From Halopseudomonas laoshanensis (GTDB lineage: Bacteria > Pseudomonadota > Gammaproteobacteria > Pseudomonadales > Pseudomonadaceae), in assembly GCF_008365385.1 (NCBI RefSeq), contig NZ_QOVF01000002.1:248001-312000 (forward strand): a DNA stretch of 64,000 bases, read 5' to 3'. How positions within the stretch are numbered: the stretch's first letter is position 1; each line of letters begins with the position of its first letter. Below the pieces are notes generated by a model. It was not told the origin of the DNA. It did not search any database and saw nothing but the letters and a program-made list of their open reading frames with translations. Shown here piece by piece: positions 48,821-56,555 of the stretch. The position numbers were made by a program, and so were the translations under genes.

Positions 48821-50080
48821 ATGTCCGTTAAAAATGCCTTTTATGCTCAATCCGGCGGCGTGACCGCCGTTATCAACGCCTCGGCCGCTGGCGTGATTGA
48901 AACCGCCCGGTTGCATCCCGAGCAAATCGGCACCGTTTATGCGGGTCACAACGGTATTATCGGCGCCCTGACCGAAGACCTGATCGACACCAGCCAGGAA
49001 CCTGACGAGAATATCGCTGCACTGCGTCACACACCGTCCGGTGCTTTCGGCTCCTGCCGCTACAAGCTCAAAAGCCTGGAAGCCAATCGCGCCGAATACG
49101 AGCGCCTGATTGAAGTCTTCCGCGCGCACAACATCGGTTACTTCTTCTACAACGGCGGTGGTGATTCCGCCGACACCTGCCTGAAGATTTCCCAATTGGC
49201 CGAGACCATGGGCTACCCGATTCAGGCTATCCATGTACCCAAGACCGTGGATAACGATCTGCCGATCACCGATTGCTGTCCGGGCTTTGGTTCCGTGGCC
49301 AAGTATGTAGCCACCTCCATTCGCGAAGCGGGTTTTGACGTCGCCTCCATGGCCGCCACCTCTACCAAGGTGTTCATTCTCGAAGTCATGGGTCGGCACG
49401 CCGGCTGGATTACCGCCGCTTGCGGCCTGGCCAGTGAAGCGGACGATCAACCGCCGCACATTCTGCTGTTTCCTGAGGTGAAGTTTGATCAACAAGCTTT
49501 TCTGGCACGCGTTCAACAATGCGTTGAGACCTACGGCTACTGCGTCATCGGTGTATCCGAAGGCATCAAGAACACTGAAGGCAAGTTCCTTTCGGAGACC
49601 GGTCTGACCGACGCCTTCGGTCATGCTCAGCTAGGCGGCGTGGCCCCTACTATCGCCAATCTGGTGAAGGACAAGCTCGGCTACAAGTACCACTGGGCCG
49701 TCGCCGACTACCTACAGCGCGCCGCTCGTCACATCGCCTCCAAAGTAGACGTGGAACAGGCCTACGCTTTAGGCCAGGCCGCTGTTCGTATGGCGCTGGA
49801 CGGCAAGAACGCGGTGATGCCGGCGATCCGTCGCCTGCAAGACAGCCCCTATCAGTGGGACATCATTGAAGCGCCATTGAAAGATGTCGCCAACGTCGAG
49901 AAGTTCATGCCGCCGGAATTCATCACCGAAGACGGTTTTCATATCACCGACGCATGCCGGCGCTATCTATCACCCCTGATTCAGGGTGAAGATTACCCAC
50001 CCTTCCGCAACGGCCTGCCTGACTATGTCCGGCTGAATAACGTGACGGTCGAACGCAAACTTCCGACTTTCAAGATCTGA
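48821..50080 (+). CDS. pfp: 6-phosphofructokinase, PPi-dependent type
   Basis: 419 residues. The fold and motifs are those of phosphofructokinases, but the phosphate-donor residues are of the pyrophosphate type: NGGGDSADT (111-119), with Asp115 where ATP enzymes have Gly, and PKTVDND (140-146), with Lys141. MGR (190-192) and the C-terminal sugar-phosphate residues are present. PPi-PFK runs reversibly between fructose 6-phosphate and fructose 1,6-bisphosphate. Most pseudomonads lack any PFK and depend on the Entner-Doudoroff route, so this gene is notable. AGGGAG precedes the ATG, and a strong terminator follows. Donor specificity is inferred from residues only. Confidence 0.9.
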   Translation: MSVKNAFYAQSGGVTAVINASAAGVIETARLHPEQIGTVYAGHNGIIGALTEDLIDTSQEPDENIAALRHTPSGAFGSCRYKLKSLEANRAEYERLIEVFRAHNIGYFFYNGGGDSADTCLKISQLAETMGYPIQAIHVPKTVDNDLPITDCCPGFGSVAKYVATSIREAGFDVASMAATSTKVFILEVMGRHAGWITAACGLASEADDQPPHILLFPEVKFDQQAFLARVQQCVETYGYCVIGVSEGIKNTEGKFLSETGLTDAFGHAQLGGVAPTIANLVKDKLGYKYHWAVADYLQRAARHIASKVDVEQAYALGQAAVRMALDGKNAVMPAIRRLQDSPYQWDIIEAPLKDVANVEKFMPPEFITEDGFHITDACRRYLSPLIQGEDYPPFRNGLPDYVRLNNVTVERKLPTFKI

Positions 50081-50093
50081 CTCAATCTGTAAT

Positions 50094-50121
50094 AAAAACC
50101 CGCCGCCTGGCGGGTTTTTTT
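50094..50121 (+). terminator. Rho-independent terminator after pfp
   Basis: AAAAACCCGCC-GCCT-GGCGGGTTTTT: an 11-bp perfect stem with a four-base loop and seven Ts, starting 13 bases after the stop codon. The left A-tract would let it act in both directions. Confidence 0.95.
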
Positions 50122-50220
50122 GCACTGCAGATTGAAGATTTCCAGACACTGGGGCAGGATACCTAGAGCTGACCCACCACCAACAGTGGGCCATAATCTG
50201 ACCATTCCCGGGGAATACGT

Positions 50221-50667
50221 ATGCGTATAGTGCAGGCCGATACCAGCCGTCTGGACGAAGTGACGCCATTATTTATCAAATATCGTGAATTTTATGGCCA
50301 CTTGCCCAAACCAGAAGCGTCCCGTCGCTTTCTGGAGGACCGGTTGAAGAACGAACAGGCCGTGATTCTGGTAGCCGAGGATGAAGACAGCGGCAAGGTT
50401 CTGGGATTCTGCCAATTTATTCCCAGCTTCTCCGCACTGACCCTGTCGGCCAGTTGGGTGCTGAAAGGCATCTATGTAGTCGAGGAGGCACGCCGGCAGC
50501 TGGTCGCCGACAACATGCTCAACCAGGCAAAAGTCATGGCTCGCGCAGAAGGGATACAACGCATGACGGTGATGACCGGGGAAACCAATACCACCGCGCA
50601 CAGCCTGTACCGGTCGCTGGGCTTCGTTGATGACGCCGAATTTCACTATTTCTCGCTCAAACTCTGA
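50221..50667 (+). CDS. GNAT family N-acetyltransferase
   Basis: 148 residues with the GNAT fold. The acetyl-CoA region is recognisable around GIYVVEEARRQLVADNMLNQA, a variant of the R/Q-x-x-G-x-G/A loop in which the second glycine is replaced, followed by the C-terminal ETNTTAHSLYRSLGFVDD that closes the fold. The substrate cannot be predicted; small-molecule or protein amines are typical. GGGGAA precedes ATG 50221. It stands alone between the pfp terminator and a GC hairpin. Confidence 0.9.
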   Translation: MRIVQADTSRLDEVTPLFIKYREFYGHLPKPEASRRFLEDRLKNEQAVILVAEDEDSGKVLGFCQFIPSFSALTLSASWVLKGIYVVEEARRQLVADNMLNQAKVMARAEGIQRMTVMTGETNTTAHSLYRSLGFVDDAEFHYFSLKL

Positions 50668-50689
50668 CTTGCCCACGGTCTTTGTCTAA

Positions 50690-50717
50690 CGGCGGTGCCC
50701 TGCAACCGGCACCGCCG
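50690..50717 (+). other. Perfect GC hairpin after the GNAT gene
   Basis: CGGCGGTGCC and GGCACCGCCG pair over 10 bp around an eight-base loop, 23 bases past the stop. There is no U-run, so it may be an inefficient terminator or an mRNA 3' end protector. Confidence 0.55.
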
Positions 50718-50779
50718 GTCAGAAAACCCGCATCTGGCGCTCTACGACCAAGGTTTTATCTGATTACCTTGCTTATTGC

Positions 50780-50808
50780 TTGGTATCCCAACCCTTAAGC
50801 CCTATAAT
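50780..50808 (+). promoter_or_regulatory. Sigma70 promoter of ppa
   Basis: TTGGTA (50780-50785), a 17-base spacer and a perfect TATAAT (50803-50808). Transcription would start near 50815, giving a 35-base leader before the ppa start codon. Confidence 0.8.
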
Positions 50809-50849
50809 TCGGCCCAGAATTTTCCACCCATGGCCGACCCAGGTAACCC

Positions 50850-51377
50850 ATGAGCTACGACCAGATCCCCGCAGGCAAAGATATTCCCAACGACATTTAT
50901 GTCGCCATCGAAATCCCGGCCAATCATGCGCCGATCAAATACGAGATCGACAAGGACAGTAATACACTGTTCGTCGACCGTTTTATGGCCACACCCATGT
51001 TCTACCCGGCCAACTATGGCTTTATCCCCAATACCCTGGCTGATGATGGCGACCCGCTTGATGTGCTGGTGGTCACCCCGCATCCGGTTGCCCCAGGCGC
51101 AGTAATTCGCTGCCGCCCCGTAGGCGTGCTGCACATGACCGATGACGGCGGCGGGGACGCCAAACTAATCGCCGTACCGCACGACAAGCTGAGCGTGCTT
51201 TACCGCGACATCAAGGAATACACCGACCTGCCTGAGCTGCTGATGCAGCAGATCCAGCATTTCTTTGAAAACTACAAGGATCTGGAAGCCGGCAAGTGGG
51301 TCAAGATTGACCGCTGGGGTAGCGCTGACGAAGCCCGTGCGGAAATTTTAAAGGCAGTAGACGCTTACCAAAAATAA
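50850..51377 (+). CDS. ppa: Inorganic pyrophosphatase Ppa
   Basis: 175 residues, family I soluble pyrophosphatase, forming hexamers in the cytoplasm. It hydrolyses PPi and so drives biosynthetic reactions. The metal-binding signature [10 protein letters not shown] has D66, D68 and D71. Other active-site residues, including [20 protein letters not shown], are intact. The gene has its own promoter and terminator. It is 0.8 kb from the PPi-dependent phosphofructokinase gene, with which it must compete for substrate. Confidence 0.97.
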   Translation: MSYDQIPAGKDIPNDIYVAIEIPANHAPIKYEIDKDSNTLFVDRFMATPMFYPANYGFIPNTLADDGDPLDVLVVTPHPVAPGAVIRCRPVGVLHMTDDGGGDAKLIAVPHDKLSVLYRDIKEYTDLPELLMQQIQHFFENYKDLEAGKWVKIDRWGSADEARAEILKAVDAYQK

Positions 51378-51392
51378 GCGTTTTGCCCCAGT

Positions 51393-51420
51393 AAAAGCCG
51401 GCCACAAGCTGGCTTTTTTT
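51393..51420 (+). terminator. Rho-independent terminator after ppa
   Basis: AAAAGCCGGC-CACAA-GCTGGCTTTT: a 10-bp stem with one G-T pair and a T-run of seven bases, 15 bases past the ppa stop. Confidence 0.92.
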
Positions 51421-51450
51421 ATGTCCGGGATTCGGTTTTATAGCACGCAG

Positions 51451-51488
51451 AAAAAAGCGGATAGAGACCGCAGCCTATATCCGCTTTT
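51451..51488 (-). terminator. Rho-independent terminator of the outer-membrane protein gene
   Basis: On the minus strand AAAAGCGGATA pairs with TATCCGCTTTT over a 14-base loop, followed by further Ts. It lies 16 bases past the stop codon at 51505. Together with the ppa terminator it separates two convergent genes. Confidence 0.88.
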
Positions 51489-51504
51489 ATGGCAACAAGC
51501 GGTA

Positions 51505-52272
51505 TTAGAACATCATACCCAGCTTGAGGCCGACTTCATCGCTTTCGAGCTTGGTATTCGCGGTCAACTGTTCGGCATCTTCCAGCTCGTAGTTGGTCCG
51601 CTCATAGTAAAGCGAAGCCGAGATCGGCATAGCGTTCTCACGGTTGTTCCACAGCAAGGTCAGCTCGGCATAGGGGTTGGCCTTGTCCTGCATGTCCAGC
51701 GTCTCGCTGCCAACGTCTTCAACACGGAACTTGGTTTCACCGCCCATGCTGTAACGGGTACCGGCTTCAAAACGCGTAGTCACGGTCTGGCCGTGATGGT
51801 TCAACCCCAGACCCAATTTGGCAAAGGGGCTCTCGTTGGTAACGCGAGTTTCCAGGCCATCGCCTGCGTCTGGCTCAAAGCGGCTCCAGTCGTAGCCCGC
51901 ACCGACGATGAAATCGGCGGAGAAATTGTTATCCAACGGTGCACGCAAACCCAGGTCGATTTCGCCCCGCGCCTCGCGCACTTCGTTGTCATCCTTTTCA
52001 CCATAGTTGGCTTCAATACCGGCCTGGTAGATAAAACCACTCTGGCTGGTCAGCTTGTTACCGAAGTTGTAGAAAGCACCAATCGTGGGCATTCTTTCTT
52101 TGGAGTCATCAATCTGGCTGATGTCGGAATCGGAGCTGTATTCGTTATAGCTACCTTTAATGCCCAGATGGGACATGGGGTCCTGGGAAGAGGTGCCTTG
52201 AGCAAAAGCGAACGCTGGAACCAGCAGAACACCGAAGGTCGATGCCTTGATCAAAGAATTGCGTGACCGCAT
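51505..52272 (-). CDS. Probable outer-membrane beta-barrel protein, unknown function
   Basis: 255 residues. A signal peptide (about residues 1-25, cleaved after AFA) leads to a chain of alternating polar and hydrophobic strands with acidic turns, ending in the aromatic C-terminus GLKLGMMF that the Bam complex recognises. Each strand pair (for example IGAFYNFGNKL, GFIYQAGIEANYGE, ADFIVGAGYDWSRF, TTRFEAGTRYSMG) fits an eight- to ten-stranded barrel. I do not recognise the family by name. AAGGAG precedes the ATG and an AT-rich inverted repeat lies upstream, so expression may be regulated. The gene has its own terminator. Confidence 0.85.
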   Translation of the reverse strand: MRSRNSLIKASTFGVLLVPAFAFAQGTSSQDPMSHLGIKGSYNEYSSDSDISQIDDSKERMPTIGAFYNFGNKLTSQSGFIYQAGIEANYGEKDDNEVREARGEIDLGLRAPLDNNFSADFIVGAGYDWSRFEPDAGDGLETRVTNESPFAKLGLGLNHHGQTVTTRFEAGTRYSMGGETKFRVEDVGSETLDMQDKANPYAELTLLWNNRENAMPISASLYYERTNYELEDAEQLTANTKLESDEVGLKLGMMF

Positions 52273-52299
52273 TAAATACTCCTTACTTTATGAAAATAA

Positions 52300-52315
52300 C
52301 TATTCTTATGAATAG
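52300..52315. promoter_or_regulatory. Inverted repeat upstream of the outer-membrane protein gene
   Basis: CTATTC-TTAT-GAATAG in an AT-rich stretch, 28 bases before the minus-strand start codon. It slightly resembles a Fur-type site but does not match the GATAATGATTATC consensus well. Possible operator. Confidence 0.35.
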
Positions 52316-52370
52316 AATTACTCCCTCCCTCCGACCGAAGCCTATCGGGTAAGTTCTATGTTTTTCCGGC

Positions 52371-52402
52371 TTGATGTGCGACTTAGAGCGGTTTGCTATA
52401 AT
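52371..52402 (+). promoter_or_regulatory. Promoter of cmoM with extended -10
   Basis: TGCTATAAT (52394-52402) is an extended -10 element. A TTGATG at 52371-52376 lies 20 bases upstream, too far for a standard -35, so the extended -10 probably carries the promoter. Transcription would start near 52409. Confidence 0.55.
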
Positions 52403-52457
52403 TTCGCAGCACACGAGCAACACCCTTCTTCCCTTGTAACCCCTCAGAGACCTCCCC

Positions 52458-53234
52458 ATGGCTGATCGCTACTTCGACCAGATGGGTGCGCACTTCGCGC
52501 GCAAGATATACGCCAGCCCGAAAGGCGCAATACGTCTGGCGGTATTGACCCATGATCTGCAGGAATGGCTAACGGACATACAGGAGCCCGAGCAATCCTT
52601 GCGCGTTCTGGATGTGGGAGCCGGGCTGGGGCATATCAGTGAATGGTTGCTAGCCCAGGGGCACCGGCTTACCCTCTGCGAGCCATCGACTGAGATGCTC
52701 GACGCCTCTCGTGAACATCTGGACGCCCTCCCCTCAGCCTACCCGGTCGAATACCTGCACCTGCCGCTGCAAGACCTGCCTGCAAGGGGCGAGCGATATG
52801 ATCTGGTGATTTGTCACGCGGTACTGGAGTGGCTGGTGGATCCTGCTGCGGCAATAAAGGTGCTGCAGCAGCTTTGCCTGCCCGGCGGAGCAGTGTCTCT
52901 GGCGTTTTATAATCGGGACGCGCTGGTATACAAAAACCTGATCAAGGGGCAGTTTCGCAAATTGGAGAAGAACCAGCTTGCAGGCAGTAAGCGTAGCCTG
53001 ACGCCCCAGCAACCCCTGGATCCGCTTGAAGTAAACCAGTGGATCACCCAATCAGGATTGATAACTCACCAGCAAAGCGGCATACGGGTATTTTATGACT
53101 ACATGCCCGCCGAGTTTCAGCTGCAGTCTACTCAAGCACAGATTATCGAGAATGAACTGCTTTACAGCCGCCATCCGGCCTACCGCAACTTGGGCCGCTA
53201 CCTGCACTACTGGTTGCGACACTCGCCGCGCTAA
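52458..53234 (+). CDS. cmoM: tRNA 5-carboxymethoxyuridine methyltransferase CmoM (SmtA)
   Basis: 258 residues, similar along its length to E. coli CmoM/SmtA: MADRYFDQMGAHFARKIY at the start, the SAM motif LDVGAGLGH (51-59), CHAVLEWLVDP, and the C-terminal LGRYLHYW. It methylates cmo5U34 to mcmo5U in tRNAs that read N-ending codons. It has its own promoter and converges with the GGDEF gene, overlapping it by four bases. The cmoA-cmoB genes that make its substrate are not in the window. Confidence 0.92.
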   Translation: MADRYFDQMGAHFARKIYASPKGAIRLAVLTHDLQEWLTDIQEPEQSLRVLDVGAGLGHISEWLLAQGHRLTLCEPSTEMLDASREHLDALPSAYPVEYLHLPLQDLPARGERYDLVICHAVLEWLVDPAAAIKVLQQLCLPGGAVSLAFYNRDALVYKNLIKGQFRKLEKNQLAGSKRSLTPQQPLDPLEVNQWITQSGLITHQQSGIRVFYDYMPAEFQLQSTQAQIIENELLYSRHPAYRNLGRYLHYWLRHSPR

Positions 53235-54274
53235 CCGCGCACGACCCGGTCGCGCCCGGCCTGCTTGGCGGCGTACAGGGCCTGATCGGCAACATCAATA
53301 AGCTCCACGCCCTGGTCCACGTCATCCGCCCGCATCACTGCCGTGCCAAGGCTAATAGTCACGTCCAGCCGATGCTCATCAACCACAACCTTGTCAGCGC
53401 GTATAGCGTTGCGAATGCGCTCGGCAATCACGGCAAGCTGATCATGGTTTCTGACCAAAGCCAGCACGCCCAACTCCTCGCCACCAAGCCTGATGGCCAG
53501 GTCCTGAGGCCGGACAGCAGCAATCAGACGTTGACCGGCTTCAACCAACACCTGATCCCCCACCCCATGACCCAGCTCGTCATTGATCCGCTTGAAATGG
53601 TCCATATCTGCGTAAATAAAGCCGACCAGGAGTTGCTCGCGTTGCGCGCGGCGTACATAGGAGGACAGCATCTGCTGCAAACCTTCGCGATTCCACAGCT
53701 GTGTTAAAGGATCCAGCAAGGCACGGCGGCGCGCATCGCTTAATTCACGCTGCAAACCCAGCAGATTCTTCTGCAGATTTCTGTACAGCAACAATGCGTT
53801 GAATACACCGTCGATCAACCGGGCAAAATCGCGCATGCTCTGGCGCTCATCTTCACTCAGCTGTCTGGGGCTGCCGTCGATCAGACAAAAGGTTCCGATT
53901 CGATGGCCCGCCGGACCGTGAAGCGGAATGCCTGCATAAAACCGAATATGAGGTTCGCCCTGCACCAACGGATTATCACAAAAGCGCGGATCCTGGAGCG
54001 CATCCTGCACCTCCATAATCGCCTCATGGTGAATTGCATGACCACAAAAGGATAACCTGCGAGGAGTTTCGGACAATGACATGCCGCGCCGTCCTTTGAA
54101 CCATTGCCGGTCCCCGTCGATCAATGTGACCAGCACGGTTCGGGTGCCGAAGAGACGTTGAGCAATACGCAGCAGTGCGTCTATCTGAGGATCTGCGGGA
54201 GTATCGAGAATATGCAACTGTTCGAGATCCCGTTGGCGCTCCACCTCGTTGTCAGGCGGCATTGGCTCAAGCAT
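53231..54274 (-). CDS. GAF-GGDEF protein, probable diguanylate cyclase with GGEEL signature
   Basis: 347 residues. An N-terminal GAF domain (about residues 20-160) of the redox/phytochrome-like type (LSFCGHAIH, IRFYAGIPL, GTFCLIDGSP) is joined by a short coiled coil to a GGDEF domain (about 185-345). The active-site loop reads GGEEL (264-268) instead of GGDEF or GGEEF; the Phe-to-Leu change is unusual but the acidic metal ligands are kept. An RPQD I-site five residues upstream (255-258) predicts product inhibition. No membrane helix, so the enzyme is cytosolic. It may make c-di-GMP in response to a GAF ligand. Confidence 0.9.
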   Translation of the reverse strand: MLEPMPPDNEVERQRDLEQLHILDTPADPQIDALLRIAQRLFGTRTVLVTLIDGDRQWFKGRRGMSLSETPRRLSFCGHAIHHEAIMEVQDALQDPRFCDNPLVQGEPHIRFYAGIPLHGPAGHRIGTFCLIDGSPRQLSEDERQSMRDFARLIDGVFNALLLYRNLQKNLLGLQRELSDARRRALLDPLTQLWNREGLQQMLSSYVRRAQREQLLVGFIYADMDHFKRINDELGHGVGDQVLVEAGQRLIAAVRPQDLAIRLGGEELGVLALVRNHDQLAVIAERIRNAIRADKVVVDEHRLDVTISLGTAVMRADDVDQGVELIDVADQALYAAKQAGRDRVVRG

Positions 54275-54359
54275 GGCGGATCCTTATGCGGATAATCTTA
54301 TTAGCAGCCTATAGTAGTTTAGCAGCGGCGGGGCAACCAGGTGCGTCAACCCCCTAATC

Positions 54360-54731
54360 TCAGCCGCCGGCGCGCTTGGCCTGGTAGCCTTGACCCGCCA
54401 GCCATTGACAGATGAAATCTGCCTTGTCGCCTTGAATCTCGATCACGCCTTCCTTCACACCTCCGCCACATCCGCAGCGCGCCTTTAGCTCTTTTGCCAA
54501 GGCCTTGAGCTGATCCGGCGCTAGAGCGAGACCGCTGACCGTGGTAACGGTTTTACCGCCGCGTCCTTTGGTTTCTCGGCGAACGCGAGCGATACCGTCG
54601 CCCTCGGGAATGCCGGGCTCTGCGCAAACGCACGCAGCGACCGCCGCCCGACATTGGGGGCAGGTACGACCAGTTTCGGTTGAATAAACCAGACCGCCTA
54701 ATCCAGCCAGGCCTTTTGTGGATTTCACCAT
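54360..54731 (-). CDS. yciH: SUI1/eIF1 family translation factor YciH
   Basis: 123 residues. The C-terminal half (about 45-120) is the eIF1-like domain, with GGKTVTTVSGL, LKARCGCGGGVKEGVIEIQGDKAD and a lysine-rich end. The N-terminal half carries two CxxC pairs (TCPQC, CVC region) that could bind zinc. YciH may discriminate start codons like archaeal aIF1, with minor effects in E. coli. GGAGTAAGT precedes the ATG. It lies 15 bases after the Nudix gene on the same strand, so the two are probably cotranscribed. Confidence 0.92.
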   Translation of the reverse strand: MVKSTKGLAGLGGLVYSTETGRTCPQCRAAVAACVCAEPGIPEGDGIARVRRETKGRGGKTVTTVSGLALAPDQLKALAKELKARCGCGGGVKEGVIEIQGDKADFICQWLAGQGYQAKRAGG

Positions 54732-54746
54732 CGACTTACTCCAACG

Positions 54747-55268
54747 CTAAACTGTCACCAGCAGCAGGGCCTGCAGGGAATCCGGGGTGTACAGCTCATG
54801 TTCACGGCGCCAGGACGAGGTCGTATCAATCCAGCGCAGATCCATTACTTCTTCTGGCTGCATCCGGATCGGCCCATCCCAGCAGCAGCTGTAAACGCCG
54901 CCCCAGAGTTTGCTCTCGGAGGACTGAAAGAAAAACCGGCCGTGCGGCGTCAAAGGTACACCAGCGATACCCAGCTCTTCCTCGAGTTCCCGTTCGGCAC
55001 CCTCTTGGTAGGACTCACCGGCGGCCACTACACCTCCTGCGGCCAAATCCCAGAAACCCGGGTAAAGACGCTTGTGAGCAGTACGCTGGTGCATGCACAA
55101 CAGACCCGCACTGTTATAGACGAATATATAGGTGCAACGGGTGATCAACCGCTGCTCCTGAATTTGTGAACGAGGCACGATACCCAGCACCTGATCATGC
55201 TCGTCCACATGCCACACTTGCTCCCGCGCTGATGCAGCCAGGTAGGCTGCCACAGAAGAGGTATTCAT
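54747..55268 (-). CDS. Nudix hydrolase (YfcD-like)
   Basis: 173 residues from ATG 55268 (MNTSSVAAYL); a TTG two codons earlier is possible. The Nudix box GGVVAAGESYQEGAERELEEELGI is complete, with the metal-binding glutamates. The N-terminal part (WHVDEHDQVLGIVPRSQIQEQRLITRCTYIFVYN...HQRTAHKRLYPGFWDLAAGG) is like E. coli YfcD and the isopentenyl-diphosphate-isomerase-like Nudix group. The natural substrate is not known. It follows the DUF2333 gene after six bases and precedes yciH. Confidence 0.92.
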   Translation of the reverse strand: MNTSSVAAYLAASAREQVWHVDEHDQVLGIVPRSQIQEQRLITRCTYIFVYNSAGLLCMHQRTAHKRLYPGFWDLAAGGVVAAGESYQEGAERELEEELGIAGVPLTPHGRFFFQSSESKLWGGVYSCCWDGPIRMQPEEVMDLRWIDTTSSWRREHELYTPDSLQALLLVTV

Positions 55269-55274
55269 TCGCAA

Positions 55275-56276
55275 TCAGCCTTGCTCGAGCAACTGTCGCA
55301 GATCGATCAGGGCAGCATTGGCGCGGGACAGATAATTGGCCATGACCAATGAGTGGTTGGCCAGCATCCCGTAACCGCCACCATTCAGGATGACCGGGCT
55401 CCAGAGGGGCTCCTGGGTCGCTTCAAGCTCGCGAATGATCTGATGCAGACTGGCCTTGGCGTTTTTGCGCCCAATCACCTCGGCAAAGTCCACCTCGATC
55501 GCACGCAGCAGGTGTATCAGCGCCCATGCCGAACCACGAGCTTCGAAGAAGGTGTCATCGATCTCGGTCCATGGCGTTTTTTCACGAGGGCGACTGCCGT
55601 CAGTGACAGCACCCTGGTCGACACTGGCAGACAGACGTTGTGACAGCGAGCCCAAACGGGTATTCACATCACCGACCCAACTGGCCAGGTTATCCGCCCG
55701 GGCATAGAAATCGGCATCCCCGGCCTGCAGGCGCCGAGTATACTTTTCCATCGAATTCAAGCCGCTCTGGTATTCGCTTTCCGTCGCCGGAAACGCCCAA
55801 CTGTCGTTGTCAAAGTGAAACAGGGGTTCTGCCTTGGCCAGATCAACATCCTCGGCCGATTGTGATTGTGAACGCGCCATGTCACGGCGCATTGCCCGCG
55901 TCATGTCGCGAACCTGCACCAACACACCAAATTCCCAATGCGGCATGTTGTCCAGCCACAACCCTGGAGGGGCAACATCATTGGTGATAAACCCGCCCGG
56001 CTTGTTCAACAGGGTCGACATCAAATGCGCCACAGTAACCGCAGTCAGCTCGCCGCTTACGGGCACCGTCTGGCTATCGCGAGTGCTGGTGATTGGCTGC
56101 AGATCCGGTTCGCGGCTCCAATACCAGCCAACGACCACACAAATCAGCAGATAGATCAGCAAAAGCCCGATCAATACAGGCGCCACAAGAGAGCGTGTCG
56201 TGCCCGAGCTCAATGTCTCCGACCGATCTGCGGAACGAGTGGAACCGCCACCCGTCGACCATTTTCCTATTCTCAT
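55275..56276 (-). CDS. DUF2333 family membrane protein
   Basis: 333 residues. One N-terminal membrane helix (about residues 32-51, VAPVLIGLLLIYLLICVVVGWYW) anchors a periplasmic or cytoplasmic helical body. Family marks are the WFPP-like NMPHWEFGVLVQVRD region, SEYQSGLNSMEKYTRRL, WAFPATES, and the C-terminal LNGGGYGMLANHSLVMANYLSRA. DUF2333 proteins are common in pseudomonads and related genera; no function is established. First gene of a minus-strand unit with the Nudix and yciH genes. Confidence 0.9.
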   Translation of the reverse strand: MRIGKWSTGGGSTRSADRSETLSSGTTRSLVAPVLIGLLLIYLLICVVVGWYWSREPDLQPITSTRDSQTVPVSGELTAVTVAHLMSTLLNKPGGFITNDVAPPGLWLDNMPHWEFGVLVQVRDMTRAMRRDMARSQSQSAEDVDLAKAEPLFHFDNDSWAFPATESEYQSGLNSMEKYTRRLQAGDADFYARADNLASWVGDVNTRLGSLSQRLSASVDQGAVTDGSRPREKTPWTEIDDTFFEARGSAWALIHLLRAIEVDFAEVIGRKNAKASLHQIIRELEATQEPLWSPVILNGGGYGMLANHSLVMANYLSRANAALIDLRQLLEQG

Positions 56277-56555
56277 TACCTACTCCTGTGGTTTTGCGTC
56301 TTCGCAGCATATCATTCTGGCGACACGATCACACGGGCAGCAAACACCTCGCCAGACACCCGCCAGAGCTTCAGGCCATCGGTTTAAAGACCTGCAAGAT
56401 GCCCTCCAGTTCATTACTATCGCCGAGCGGCAGAGCGCAGCGGTACTGGCACCCTCGTTGCCACTCCGGCCAGTCGCAAGTGATGACATTTTGTCGCTCG
56501 GCAAAGGCGGTTTCAGCGTTTATAGTGGCAGTCCAGAACTTGCCCAATTTTGCGG

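Noticed and set aside
52285-52320. Possible Fur box upstream of the outer-membrane protein gene
   Set aside because: AT-rich with a short inverted repeat, but too few matches to the 19-bp Fur consensus; kept only as a general inverted repeat.
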